A stretch of DNA of 64,000 bases, from NCBI RefSeq assembly GCF_047496725.1, contig NC_132970.1:2915001-2979000 (forward strand), in the 5' to 3' direction. The position numbers and the translations under genes are program-made. Under the pieces are notes generated by a model. That model saw only the letters and a program-made list of their open reading frames with translations, was not told where the DNA came from and did not search any database. Positions 1 to 12,150 of the stretch are shown here, piece after piece. Origin of the DNA: Anoplolepis gracilipes. Its lineage: Eukaryota > Arthropoda > Insecta > Hymenoptera > Formicidae. Within the stretch, counting starts at the first letter, position 1, and every line of letters starts with the position of its first letter.

Positions 1-3000
1 GAAGAGTCAAAATATCGTTTGTTTTTATCTGAATTTGGTTAGCGCGAGCATGTTGATAAAAATTCGAATGTATATTTTTTTTACGATCTATTTTAATAGC
101 GTTTGTACGCACAAATTTATTTACATCGTTTGACACAATTTATGTAACTCTACGCTTTTTACATCGAACAGGATGTATGCAATAAAAACACTATATTACA
201 TTTAAATTATTACTCGCGGAAGTTACTACCTACATAAATTTTGATAAATTTTTTGTAATAGTCATAATACAAATAAAAAACGGTATGTAACATTGGTTTA
301 TTGAAATAAAAATATAGAAATTTTCATGTATCGTGTAACTCAATATGTTTTATGTTTGATTTTAATATAAATAAACTTAAAATAATAACAAATAAACTAA
401 ATAAAAAATAATAAAATAAAAGAATAATTATAAAAAATAAAATGAGAAAAATAATATAATAAAATAAATCATAGAATAAACTTGCTTCGTTTCTATAAAG
501 CTTTGCACGTAAAACGAAGAACAAGAACACGCAAGCATTCTAAGTTTTTTCTCACATAGATTATATATTGTTTACACATAATGCGTGTAATCTATTTATC
601 AATATACGCATTAAGTACATACCCAACACGACAAATAGCCGTGTAAGCATAATATAGTACTATCCGGCTTTAATATAAATACATAATGTTAACGCATTAT
701 GTCGGATGATGGCTGTCTATTTTCGCTTTAGTAATTTCTTCGAATTCTTTTCCTAGAGTTTTAAAATCACCGAGTCTCGCGTACTACTTTTTGTACAAAG
801 AAAATCTAATTTTTTCGCGGAAACGCGAGGCACAGCGATTAGGATATTCGATATAAGCTCGATGATATAAGCTTACTTTGGCTGTTACTAGCCCAATGTT
901 TGTACATACATGTGTGTTCGTGCGTATTCGAGTATCGGGAATGCGTTCGTGTCTATGTGTATATCAACAAACCTTCGACGATGCCCGGCCTCTCATTCGT
1001 CGTTGCGCCGTATGTAGGTACACGGAGACTCGGCGTTTCATGGAAGGAGGGGATTCGGAGAAATTGTGCACTGAAGCGAAAATAAAAGATGCGAGGAGTC
1101 GTCGCGTTCTTCTTGCCTTTACCGAACGATCATACAATTTTACTTCGAAAACGCATCTATCTTCTTCTCATTGCAATGTTACGATAGCGAGATATCTTAA
1201 CGTATCGGAACAAATAACTGGAGGCTTTTGTATCTCTTATTCTTTTATTCATTTTTATTCGTAATTGTTTTATAACAATAATGATAAAATGAAAATACAT
1301 AAAAAGAACGGGGTGAATTTAATTTTGTGAAATAATTAATTTAAATGCGCGACCGTGAATGCATCGTTTTGTTCAATTTTTTATTAATGTTAATTACACG
1401 TAAATTTTGCCGCGACTATTAAATTGCTCCGTCGATTTTTTTGAATGACGAAAGCCTTCATGTATTTTGTTGCGAGGAAACGAGTTTGATGTTCAGTGAA
1501 AAACCAGTTCTTTCTTCAATTTGTCCTTGACAGGCAAAACTGGAATGGATTTTATCGAAAAATTTACAGATTTTTATCTTGATAAGCATATGTGTGCTTT
1601 TAATATCGCCTATATTATCTTTTTATTTTTTTTATATTATACATATTGTATCTATCTATATTATATATTTATTTTACAAAGAATTTTAACCAGAATATCG
1701 TTACGTGTACGCAACGTAAACTGATAATTATGAGAATTGATATTAGAAAAATAGATGATTCGTTTTTCTTTCCGGGTTTAATCTCGGTATTTATTAAAAA
1801 ATATTTCGTAATATCTGTAAACGAAATCGTAATATATTATAGTCTACCGATATGTTGTATATCGCTTCCCTGTGTGGCAAAATGTAGCAGATGCGCGCGG
1901 TAACCGTTGTAACAAAGTAACAAAGTAAGCAGTTCGAAGTAAAGTTTGCACGACGCTTTTCTAACGCCTTTGCAAGGGTTTGCTGCTATCAGCTGCTGAA
2001 CTTCGTGGACTTTTTGTAGATTCACAGAGGGAATATAAATGCGTTACGCTCGCCGGTAAATAACAGCACGCGATTCAAACACGGATTGCCCTAAAATCTT
2101 CCACTTTAGAAATTCTGATTAATATACATACAGCCGACTGTGAAAAAAATAATGAAGTTGAAGATGCAAAAAATATAGAGATTTGACTGCTTTGTTGTTT
2201 TCATATTTTCACAAACGGCACAAATCATTGACGTAACGTCGCATTTGCATTATTGAATTAAAATTCTGACTTCTTCTAACCGGTAGTATATCTAGTTAGT
2301 TTCGTATAGCCACTATAATTTGCGTATAGCTTAGTACGCAACATCTGGCGTCTCGTTAAAAGTATAGAAGGCCTTAACCTCGATCGATGCGGCAAAGGAA
2401 TGCACGCAAAAAAGAGGCACCTCCATAAATTTTAGACTATGATGGATTTATATGCATTTGAGATATTGTCGTAGATCAACTAACGTACAAAACACGTTAA
2501 TAGAAATTTGATTTTTTAAGATACATCTAGAATAAATATCTGCCGCATTATTTAAGCCTACAATTTCTTTACGAAATAAAATATTTATGCAAAAGATACG
2601 AATCAAATGTATATAATGTTCTTCAGATATAATATCTTATATCGACAATGTAAATCTCAAAATCGCGAGAGTAATATTAAACGAGTTAAGAAATCATGGC
2701 CTTTTTTATGGTCGCTCGTCTGTCAAATGTGTCCCATATAGCGTATTATTGCTCTTTAATTATAATGACGACGTTTCGGGTATGAGATGTTAGCCGGATA
2801 TCTCTGTTGCATAATCGTCGACATACGACACGCCATTAAACATTAAACAGATAATTTCCGTGAGTGCTTTGATCCATTCCATTCGAGTTCGCATGTTAAC
2901 GCCGCTTTGATAATTACACCTTGTGAGATTATGACGAGGACAGGTGGCTTCGACGATTAGCCATTGTCCGTTCTTGGGAATGCCGATCGAACGAATACGC

Positions 3001-3442
3001 TTAAGCATTGTCGATAAGTACTGATTACTGATTAATGTACTTCGTGCGTAGTATCGATGGGCGATCGTAACACTTTAGTTAAGTGAAAAATTAGCCTATC
3101 TAGTCGGAGAAAACTTTTCAACGTTTCTCTCCTGGTCGCTAAAGAACTTATCATGTAACCAAAAAGTTTTGAAAAGCTTCCCGAAAAGATTCGAACATTC
3201 CGATTTCTCGACTATCACTCCATAATATATTAAGTATATGTTAGACCTATCCTAAATACCTATATGTTATTGGTGAAATATTTTTCGAAAAAACATAAAT
3301 ATTCATAGATGACGACTGTGTATCTTTAATTAAATCAAATGATTCCGAATAACAATTAGATCGAAAACGTCAATATTATTTTTTGAACGGAAATAAATGC
3401 TCCATCATTGTTAGCAAATTCCATTTTCATTGATTGCGATTC

Positions 3443-3448
<6 letters not shown>
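1..3448. other. non-coding stretch, AT-rich
   Basis: No gene is supported here. The first 860 bases are very AT-rich. A frame of 128 codons on the plus strand (878-1264) starts in a somewhat GC-richer patch, but it has no domain, no convincing start context and ends in low-information sequence, so I treat it as chance. The rest (1.3-3.4 kb) holds short AT-rich runs and no repeat structure that I could recognise. Confidence 0.6.

Positions 3449-3480
<32 letters not shown>
3449..3480. repeat. (GA)16 microsatellite
   Basis: A perfect run of GA dinucleotides directly follows a short A run. It ends about 100 bases upstream of a TATA-like site at 3588. GA tracts near promoters can bind GAGA-type factors in insects, but here the tract is as likely a neutral microsatellite. 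Confidence 0.95.
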
Positions 3481-3484
<4 letters not shown>

Positions 3485-3587
3485 GTATTAGAGCCTTGTA
3501 GCCTTGTAGCCACATTCGCGTCTGTAACGGATCGTAAACTCGAAGATGACGATAAATATGTCGGTAAATGGTCGCCCGAAGAGAGAG

Positions 3588-3595
3588 TATAAAGG
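3588..3595 (+). promoter_or_regulatory. candidate TATA box
   Basis: The octamer TATAAAGG sits in GA-rich sequence and is followed by a more GC-rich stretch. An ATG in good insect start context (tcaaaaaATGG) lies 73 bases downstream of the box at 3668 and opens a 69-codon frame ending at 3877. No clear initiator (TCAGT type) is visible at the expected +1 near 3618. A possible donor-like GTAAAT lies a few codons into the frame. The spacing suits a short 5' UTR, but the octamer alone is expected by chance in 64 kb. Confidence 0.22.
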
Positions 3596-3667
3596 CAACA
3601 CAACGCGTCTCTCGTTTGACGTGCAGGAGCAGCTGCCGCGTCCTCTTTTCTATCCTGCGGTCAAAAA

Positions 3668-3877
3668 ATGGTGATCCTCGAGAGTAAATCTAATTTTACG
3701 AAGGAAAGCGAACCGCGAACGCGATATTTGCTCCGACAGCCATATGGAGTTAATATGCCACGTTCATTTTTACATCCGAGTCCGAGAATGGCGGATTTCA
3801 ACTTGGGCATGATTCGGCGCGTATTATTTATGAGACCAGTCGTATCTCAATCTCAACACTGTCGCTCGTGGTCGTAA
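3668..3877 (+). CDS. weak candidate small ORF, 69 codons
   Basis: I do not recognise this product. It is listed only because of its setting: an upstream TATA-like box at 3588 and an A-rich start context. The predicted protein is basic, has no hydrophobic signal segment, no cysteine pattern and no repeat, so it does not look like a secreted peptide or a membrane protein. A GTAAAT motif just after the fifth codon could be a splice donor, in which case most of the frame would be intronic. Frames of this length occur by chance many times in this window, so it is most likely not a gene. Confidence 0.12.
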   Translation: MVILESKSNFTKESEPRTRYLLRQPYGVNMPRSFLHPSPRMADFNLGMIRRVLFMRPVVSQSQHCRSWS

Positions 3878-4747
3878 AATAGCGCGATGTATGCGCAAAA
3901 CACATTCCATCGTGTATGCGCATTAACGCGTACAACGCGTGTGTCTACGACTAGTATACACTGAATTTATGATAACCGACTGGTTATGATAACCCACTAG
4001 AACTTTGTTCATCGCGGAATTGAAAAGCCGCAGAATAGAGAGTTTTGCGTAACAAGTTATAACTAACTTTACTATATATATTGTAGTTTATTAATTTTAA
4101 TTATTAAAGTCCGTATCATATTTTATTTCAAGCTATTCTTACATATAAATTTTAATATTGCATCAATATTTATCTATGTATGAATAATTTCTAACGTTAT
4201 CAATAAACATTAATATATTGATTTCAAGCTAGATATGTATGTGCATATCGAAACCGTCGAATGGTGAATGGTGGAGTCGTGCATCACAGATTTAGACTAA
4301 ACATCATTTTTCATTCAGTAGTTCCATCCATTTGATCAGCGTCACTATGTATATGCAAAGGGGAACGCTACTCACTCTTTCTCTCTTTGTTTTCTCTTTT
4401 CCTCTCTTTCTGTCCATCTTTCACAACGTGACGCTTATTCGGCTCGAATATCACGGTATCTCTATGTGTTATTCCTATTTCGCTGAATGTTTCCAATAGA
4501 AGAGCGGACAACGTTGTGATTCAATTACGGTGCTAACCTAATTGGGTTTTGTCTAGAAAAAACGGCCGATCGCGTTACCACTTACATGAGCTTGTTCGTA
4601 AACACAATCCGACATGTCACTCATGTTTTTTATGAGTATCTACATCCGTTGCAATCCAACACAAACTCGCCACCACTTATGCAGTAAGTAGAGCATGAAA
4701 AAGGTGAAGAACGTGCACTTAGCCAAAAAAAAAAACATGCATATTCG

Positions 4748-4751
<4 letters not shown>
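3878..4751. other. non-coding stretch
   Basis: No gene seen. Mixed AT-rich sequence with a pyrimidine-rich patch near 4.37-4.42 kb. The overlapping minus-strand frame at 4640-4993 reads through the adjacent TA microsatellite and is an artefact of it. Confidence 0.5.
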
Positions 4752-4801
<50 letters not shown>

Positions 4802-4824
4802 ATATGTATGTATGTATGTGTATG
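4752..4824. repeat. (AT)n microsatellite passing into TATG repeats
   Basis: About 22 AT units (4752-4795) run directly into TG and TATG units up to about 4824. A compound microsatellite of this kind is usually length-polymorphic. Reading frames on either strand through it give meaningless IYIY peptides. Confidence 0.95.
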
Positions 4825-4873
4825 CTGCGCGCTCCACGTGTTGAGAAACGTGAACTGGTGTCATCACGCGATT

Positions 4874-4911
4874 TATCCGACCCGATTTACCCGACCTGAC
4901 CCGACCCGGTC
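4874..4911. repeat. short CCCGA-rich imperfect repeat
   Basis: The motif CCGAC/CCCGA recurs four to five times within about 36 bases, separated by TTTA and CTGA spacers. It is an isolated low-complexity GC-rich patch in AT-rich surroundings. Confidence 0.6.
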
Positions 4912-6221
4912 TTAAGATTTTCCAGATCACTCGACATTCTACGAGTGAATGGTGAGAACTTTGTGACTCGATCAGCAGAAACGCGTCGTACAAGCAATCC
5001 CACGGATTTTACTATGGTATTATACTATCTTATCAGTTATGCGACCGTCGCATCGGTCAGTTTTCCACCTTAGAGACACTCTCGATCATGAACACGATTA
5101 TTTTTATGGTATTTTATAGTTACGCGTATATTTGGCTTTTGAGAAGTGAGTTTCTAATAATTTTAAGTCATTGACCCGCGGGTAATACATATATAACGTT
5201 ATCTCTCGATAATTCAAAGAATCTTCGAGAGGAGACCATGATTTCGTAATCGCTGAAATAGACGACATGGATAAACAGAGCTGACAGTTTAATTCGAGTT
5301 CCAATAATTGTTTCGCACGGTGCGATGAAACAATGTTAATGAAAGTATTACAGCATAATGATATGTCGATTACATTATTATTCCAGTTCTGTGCATAATT
5401 TTCTTTTTATAAGTGAAAAGTTATATTGATGACATAATTTTCTTTTAGAAGCAAAAAGTTAAAAAATGAAAATTTTCACTATTTTGAAAAACGTCTTGTT
5501 CAAGTACAGGGAGCGTAGATTTTGTTAAATTTTACGCGAGATTTAAAATTAAATGAAAATGAAAGTTAGAATGTTTATTGGTGATTATTTGACCGTATAC
5601 AATAGCGATAACGTCAAGTATTTGAGATATTCGTGGGAGAAAATCTCTTCCAACAATATAGGCAGATAATCTCAAACACCTGGCATTGCGAAGGACTTCC
5701 CATCAGCAGGTATAAATCCTACTTTGAGAAGCGGAGCAAACTGCCTGCTTCTTTGTAACAATACACTCGTGATAAATGATCATACTGTGTTTGCGCTGCT
5801 CTCGAAAAATTATTTATCGCCGAAAGTTTTGAGAGAGTGCAGAAGGGAAAAATTAATTACGCGAACGCGGCTTGACGGGAAATTATTATCTCTGGAATTT
5901 TTTTCCTTTAAAGCTTGGGTCAGATAGGATGCGATCGGATTATTTATTTTACATTTTTTTTCGGCTTTTATTTCTCGTACAGCGACAAACGCAGAGAGAG
6001 GGAACACGTCTTTAAAGAGTTATTTAAACTCAAATTTACTGTCGCGCAGCTTCGCTGTCTTCGTTGTGCAATTTGTTACATAATGACTTGCTGTATTTCT
6101 TCTTATTCAATGCGCTCATGGATCGACAACCGCTGAGCCAAAGAATGCACAGCTTTGAAGCTATCTTGACAGTTAATTTCCTGAGTGGCGGAGGAAAGGA
6201 AAGAGTGGTAGAGAGAACTGC

Positions 6222-6224
<3 letters not shown>
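4912..6224. other. non-coding stretch
   Basis: No gene is supported. Apart from the duplication at 5.39-5.46 kb there is a TATAAAT motif near 5709 without an associated long frame, and several overlapping frames of 60-70 codons on both strands that contradict each other. Confidence 0.5.
5394..5461 (+). repeat. degenerate tandem duplication, 39-bp period
   Basis: Two copies of a roughly 30-bp segment beginning CATAATTTTCTTTT and ending AAAAGTTA (5394-5423 and 5433-5461) are separated by a short spacer. They differ by a few substitutions and a small deletion. This is a local duplication of unknown origin in otherwise non-coding AT-rich sequence. Confidence 0.7.

Positions 6225-6266
<42 letters not shown>
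6225..6266. repeat. (TA)21 microsatellite
   Basis: A perfect TA run. The short frames reported on both strands across it (around 6036-6418) are produced by the repeat, with YIYI strings, and are not genes. Confidence 0.95.
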
Positions 6267-6274
<8 letters not shown>

Positions 6275-8161
6275 ATAATCGAATACACATACTAATATCA
6301 TACATCGATTGCATGTACTTACGCCAGAATCTACGCGTATTTCAATTACGAAAATATGTATGTATATTTTTCGTATGGCAAATGTAAATTGCAATGCCAT
6401 CGAATCGATACTATACATCTCACGCCTATACGTCGAAATTAACGGAAATCTAATTTTATATTTTCAAACTTGCATATATACTATATATAAAGTACATATA
6501 ACATTGTTACAGAAGTAAGCCAAAATTGTGTATAGTGATATTATAGGATAACGAGTCCAATCCATTATTCGATAATAAATAAAATTCTAACAATACAATT
6601 TATATTATAATCGAGATCGTACGTATAAATATATAATTTCATAATATTGTTAGTGAACGGTTAATAAATTTATCGCATTGCATCCTTTCGCGAACTTTGC
6701 TGCGTTCAATCAGTGATACAACGAATTGTTCGATCCCGTTCGCGTTTGCGTGTAAGTGGATTAAATAGCCTTTTGTCTGACAACGTTAAGAAGATTATGA
6801 TAAAACAATATATAAAAGTCCGAACAGAGCAGCAGAACAGCAATATATGATAGATACGGGGTTGTAGGTAATTTGAAGCGCGAGATTCTATTAAAACTAT
6901 ATTCGCATCTGGTACTCATTCAGCAGAGACCACTCATTCGTCGGTCGGTCAATGCACTTTAAAATGAACAGAGGTCAGATTTTCACCCGACAAAAAAATT
7001 GGACGAATTTTTGTAGGATATTCACAACCCACGATCAGTATCATTTATTATGCAATTTTGACAACTGTAACATAGTATGAAACGGTCAGCGTCTCCCCTT
7101 GCCGTACTAAAGCTGCGCCAAATGAGAAATAAATCCGCACGGAAATCCTAGCGTCGAACAAAAAATATTTTTTGTAAGCTCATTTCTCGTACATTTTCTT
7201 TTATGCATTTTACACGGAGAGGGATTTATTTTTCCTAGCTTGTTAGATTTTACTGTTTTACTTTAAAATTAAAAGAAAAAAAATAATAAGCAACTCCACG
7301 CAAGTATGAGTTTAATTCATACAACATAGAGATTATTTTATGTAGAAGCAACAGAGACTTATCTAAATATAGAGAAGTGAATAAATCGACGATAAGCCTA
7401 AAGAATCACGGCTGCAAAGAAGAGGATATATATTTTTAACACACTCCTCTCAAAACACCGTCGGCATCATCCTCGTTTATATATTCTACGTTAAAAGCTT
7501 CTATTCTGAAGAATCGTTTCACCATATCATATAGTTTAATGCTATGAGAAGATTACGTCGAATTTCATATACATTTGAGGAAATCTTGAGAAGTCGTTAA
7601 AAGAATACAGAGAGTTTTTTGAAAGAAATCTTCTCTTTGCAATGCCATTAAATTCTCTGCGAAAATATATCTTCTTTCTTCACAAATATATTTGAATAAC
7701 GTCTGTTAGGTACCAATGTTTTCTTAATGGTGTCTATCATTAAAGCTTGCAATATATCTATTCTGTATTTGAATAATGATATACATATTTGAATAACGAT
7801 ACTTCTTTCATAATATTGTTTCGATAACGAGAACAAGCGAATACGGAAACCGTATCTATATTTTATTTTACTGTTTACTGCAAATGATATTTTATCGAAG
7901 AATCCTTAGAAGTGTACTTTTGTACAGATCCAAAAACCTCGAGAGTAACTTGAGTCGCACGTGATTACATTGTTCGTTGAGAAAAAATCCGGATGTGCGA
8001 GGGCTCGCGCGTGAAAATCCTGCACGACTCTTAGTTAGTCGATTAATAACGTGGAAATAACGAGGCTAAAATTCTCTCCTGCAGTCTATAACGAAATCAG
8101 AACATTGAAGATTGGTCTGCCATAAGCAATTACGATGGAAGTGAGAGAAAGAGAAAAGAGA
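6267..8161. other. non-coding stretch
   Basis: No gene seen. AT-rich sequence with scattered short frames. Around 7.12-7.25 kb there are two partly similar segments containing AAATAAATCC in opposite orientation next to CACGG, which may be a very decayed inverted-repeat element, but the similarity is too short to call. Confidence 0.5.
6811..6818 (+). promoter_or_regulatory. candidate TATA box
   Basis: TATAAAAG is followed by a CAG-rich stretch (6826-6843) that could hold a start site at the expected spacing. No protein frame of note follows within 300 bases. It would make sense only as the promoter of a non-coding transcript or of a first exon that I cannot see. Confidence 0.18.
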
Positions 8162-8167
8162 GGGGGG

Positions 8168-8217
<50 letters not shown>
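8162..8217. repeat. G9 run followed by (AG)n microsatellite
   Basis: Nine G residues (8162-8170) lead into about 23 AG units. The plus-strand frame through it encodes only RERE repeats and is an artefact. Confidence 0.95.
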
Positions 8218-8223
<6 letters not shown>

Positions 8224-8623
8224 AATGGTAGAGATGGGTGATAGAAAGAATAGGAAGGTGTGGCAGAGAAAGAGAGAGTGGTCCAGTGTGGTGCTTGGGC
8301 CAATTCAGCGCAGGGCGCAGGCTTTGACGATAATTACGTCATAAAAAAATAATAGCTCGACCGGTTTCGTGTTGTATCCCCGCCGGGCTCGCGAGAGATC
8401 GTTTGTACGCGGTAAAGAAGAACAGCTTTCCTCGCGTAGCATCGACCGATCGTCGCCAATCATTTTCTTCGCCAAAATACCGCCGGTCAGTGTTTCACAA
8501 TAACATTTTGGTTATTTTATTGAGGTATAAAATTTTAAAGAGAGATTGAATAATATATGTAACAATACTTAAAATATATATGCATATTATATAATACATA
8601 TAAAAATAATTATATAATGTATT

Positions 8624-8648
8624 TATATATATATATATATATATATAT
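8624..8648. repeat. (TA)n microsatellite
   Basis: A short TA run of about 12 units lies in a broader AT-rich block (8.5-8.8 kb) that has no other recognisable content. Confidence 0.9.
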
Positions 8649-8816
8649 GAAAAAATAAAAATATATGTATAATAAATATATTCAACAATACATCAAATAT
8701 TTAATAAAACATATTACGAATATCGGAATATGTCAATTGAATGTATTATTAATGTGATATTTATTAATATTAAAAATATGAGGTATAAAATCTCTTTCTC
8801 TCTACATTTCGGAGAG

Positions 8817-8824
8817 TATAAAAG
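8817..8824 (+). promoter_or_regulatory. candidate TATA box
   Basis: TATAAAAG lies just after a CTCTCT patch, with a second TATAAAAT 34 bases upstream. About 25-35 bases downstream is an ACATTCTGAC segment where initiation could occur, and an ATG follows at 8881 with a possible donor GTATGA after about ten codons. The layout resembles the compact promoters of insect genes whose first coding exon is very short. No second exon can be identified. Confidence 0.25.
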
Positions 8825-9267
8825 TATCTACGTCGCCAGAGAGACATTCTGACTACTTCAACTCGACTGCTATATCTTTCATGTCTTTTCGCTTGAATAT
8901 TTCTAACAAGTATGAAACACATTCCGTTTGGAGAAATTGTATTTTTATAAAAAGTATCTTCTAAGAGGATATTACTCGACAGAAAGCTTTTCGTCTTTAC
9001 TTTTCTTGAATCTTACGATCACTTCCTCCGCTTATGCACCTCGCGACGTCAATGGCGTCGCCGGTGGCCAGCATCGAAGAAACCCACGCGTATTCCGCGT
9101 GCATACCAAAGCAATATCCAGTGCGCCTCAAACTATTGAATATTGCGAATCGGCAATAGACTTGTTATAAATTTCAAAAAGTCGAAAGCTCAGCAAATCG
9201 ATAAAAATTTTGCAAAGTTCTCAGTTAACAGAGAGATGGGATTAAAATAAAACAATTATTCAATCGA
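8825..9267. other. non-coding stretch
   Basis: Apart from the possible short first exon at 8881 no gene is supported. The 80-codon frame at 8928-9170 has no domain. Confidence 0.4.
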
Positions 9268-9650
9268 CATTATGTGACCTCTGTGAAATTGGCACCTCAT
9301 TTTCAAAAATTGAAAGTTTTATTAACAGTTCTATTTGCATTCGCAATAATTCTGCAGTTTGATAGGTGTTAGAAAACGTTCCGTCAATTTAGTTAAAAAA
9401 ATCATACCCGAAACAATGAGGTGTTAACTTTCTGTGGTACTTTATTTTTTAAAAAATGTCATTTAAATTATGGAATTCCACAATTCTCAAATAGTGCTAA
9501 TTTTGATAGGTTTTAACAATAGTAAATATTTTTAAACAATTTTTTAATCTTAGAAATGTAAAATTATTTAAGTGCAAATAGGACTATTAAAATATAAAAT
9601 TTTCAATTTTTTGAAAATGAGTTGCCAATTTGACAGAGCTCATTATGTGA
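9268..9650. mobile_element. MITE with ~67-bp inverted repeats and 10-bp target duplication
   Basis: The body is 9278-9640 (363 bp). Its ends are inverted repeats of about 67 bp, 9278-9344 and 9573-9640; both read inward as CTCTGTSAAATTGGCAMCTC followed by ATTTTCAAAAATTG with a few mismatches. The decamer CATTATGTGA is directly repeated immediately outside (9268-9277 and 9641-9650), a clean target-site duplication. The interior has no coding capacity. A duplication of 9-10 bp with long terminal repeats suggests a non-autonomous relative of Mutator-like elements; this family assignment is inferred from duplication length only. Confidence 0.85.
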
Positions 9651-11964
9651 ATTATCGTTAAGAACTATTTTAAATAATATAGCTGTAAATGTGTATGATA
9701 ATGAAAGTATCGTGAACATGATAAATGTATTATAATCTATATAATGAAGTATGCAATTTTAAGGGCAAAAACCATGAATGGATAAACACATTTTTTCTTC
9801 TTTACACTGATATTTAATTTATAAACTCTAATTGAGAAACCTGTGACTGTTGTCGCGGACTCTTACTTTGCGTAGTGTTGAATCTAACCCACGTAATCCT
9901 ATTCTCAAGCCAACCGGTAGGCGCGCTTGCTCGCTCGTAGACCGTGTATGTAACTAGCACCGCAACCTTAGCTGCGCGACCCGGAGTGACAGGAAATCGC
10001 CGGTTTAAATTAGAGACAATAACGTACCGCGAAGAGCCTCGGTTACACGCACCCGGGTGGAGAGCATCGGCGCGGCGGCGGATTACGACGGCGCACAGCT
10101 GCAGCCGGGATAATAAGCCCCCTCGCTAATTTGGTTCCCGACGCGATACAACGCCAAGGTGCAGCCAAGAGCTCGCTATTAATCCTGCGGCCCCTTCGTT
10201 CGTTTTTACGCCACTGTCGTTGTCTTACGTAAACGGTGCGCCGACCCGCGGTTCCGCCGCCGCGCCGTCCGTTCTCTGCAAACGACGTAGCCGGAACATA
10301 CAAGCTACTCTAGAGCGTGTTTTAATCCGGCAAGATAACGTACAAGAGTAATATGGTGAATTTATTAATTGCGTCATATAGGAAGTCACGGGACAAGAAA
10401 GCAGTAGGTAGCATGGTGAATGTCTTTGTATCATGCTAATATGTTGCAAGTGTCATTAACATATTATGCTAATTTATGCGCGATGTTGCAGTTACTTCGT
10501 CTTCAGTTACGTTTAGTTTTCCGGTATGTTGGATTAAAAGTGGGAAAAGAAATTTCTTATTATGAGACTGTGATTTAATCAAATACTGAAATTGTAAAAA
10601 AGGTGGGCTTTCTCATATCTGCAAAGTTACGAGCGGATTAACATATTCATGTTACTTGCATATAAAAAAAGTAAAAAGGTACACTTTATTCCGTTCGTAA
10701 TATGTATAGTTAAGTCGCACAGTTTATATAAAAATGAATAAAAATATTTGCATTGACAATTCATATTTCATATTCTAGTATGTATAATGAAAAAACATCA
10801 TGGAAAATCTGCTTTAATCCTATAGTTTTCTCTTTAATCTTAGTTTTCCCAAGGACATTCGCTTTATTTGGCCTATTTGAGGCGCATTTTATTGCCCACG
10901 GTGGAGTACCATGACTGTAATAAATTTCATTGTTTTAACAAAACTACACTAAATTGGAAATATAAATTTCAAATAATATTGCACATGTTGAGTCTGTAGA
11001 ATAAAAAGTATTATGAGAAAACTGATGTTCGAAAAATAATGTAAAAAATATATGTAAAAAGGCAAAATAATTAACAAATATAAATTATACGAATTGAAAA
11101 TCTCATAAAATTTTTTATCTGGAAATAAAAAGAAGAATTTATTTAATTACAGCAGAGAAAAAAGTTTAAAAAATTGTGTTTTGTGAAACATTTTGAGTAA
11201 ATTTGTTCTATTTTTTTGGACTTGAATTATACAGTAGTTTGGATAAAAGATAAAGTAATTTTTAAAACATTGACTTATTTCAAAATGTCCTGTTAAACCA
11301 TTTAAATTATATTGCGTCATTATACAATAAATAGAAATATTAGAGTAGCGCGAAAAGAAACCGGTCGAGGTGTTTTACGTTGACACACGTACAAATAGAT
11401 AAGAGATTAGAGATATGTGTAATACATATAGATATTCATGCATGTGGTGCCGTCAAACTGTCGCCGACATTGTTCCCGAGCAGACGAGTTACGTGTCACT
11501 TGAAGAAGTCTTAACGTTATTTCTAGAATACACGTCATAATTCGTCTTTAAATGTATGTGAGATCTTATTTCAACATTTTACATTTATTTTGTTCGAGTG
11601 TTGTATGACACCTTGTGTTTTCAGTTCTTTATATGTTTATGAAACAGATTGTTTTTAATGTTGACTAAAAAGTTATGTCTTTTTTTTACAATAGACAACG
11701 TTTTTGCTTTTTAATTTTTAATCCTTTATTTCTGCAAAGAGAAAAACGCGATATATACAGTGACAAAAAATCTTTTAATATTTATTCCATATTTTTTCCT
11801 TTGCGAAAATAAAAAAAAACATTACTAGAATATATACCTTCTTGTCTCTTATTTTCAAAATAGAACCAGTTCAAGAAAATTTAACCAAACGTAATTTTTT
11901 TTAAATTATGCCTTGAGGTGTCAGCTTTTAGAATATGTATGTATTTTATAGCTTAAGAACAGTA
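9651..11964. other. non-coding stretch with a GC-rich patch at 9.84-10.33 kb
   Basis: From about 9840 to 10330 the base composition becomes clearly CpG-rich, with frames on both strands (9944-10129 plus, 10043-10449 minus) that lack domains and overlap one another. This could be a regulatory element or part of an exon, but no splice signals or conserved peptide could be followed. From 10.4 kb on, the sequence returns to AT-rich non-coding DNA without visible repeats. Confidence 0.5.
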
Positions 11965-11986
11965 TTTTGTATTGAAAAATACAAAA
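11965..11986. repeat. short perfect hairpin
   Basis: A 9-bp perfect stem, TTTTGTATT with AATACAAAA, closes a four-base loop. A second weaker hairpin (GTCATT with AATGAC) follows at 11993-12010. AT-rich hairpins of this size are common by chance. Confidence 0.7.
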
Positions 11987-12150
11987 ACATTAGTCATTGT
12001 AAAAAATGACATTACTTTATGGTCAATCCAATAATTGTACTACGAATAATTATCACTTTTCTCTTAAAAATTTTCTTAGTGGCATTCATAAGAATTCGTA
12101 GTCAAATTTTTCAACAAGTGGAAAGAAAAAAAAATATATATATATATATA

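Noticed and set aside
878..1264. 128-codon plus-strand frame
   Set aside because: No domain, overlapping frame at 900-1085, low-information C-terminus.
6036..6418. several frames on both strands across the TA microsatellite
   Set aside because: All consist largely of Tyr-Ile repeats generated by the TA run.
7120..7250. possible inverted pair with AAATAAATCC and CACGG
   Set aside because: Similarity is only about 10-15 bases and does not extend; may be chance.
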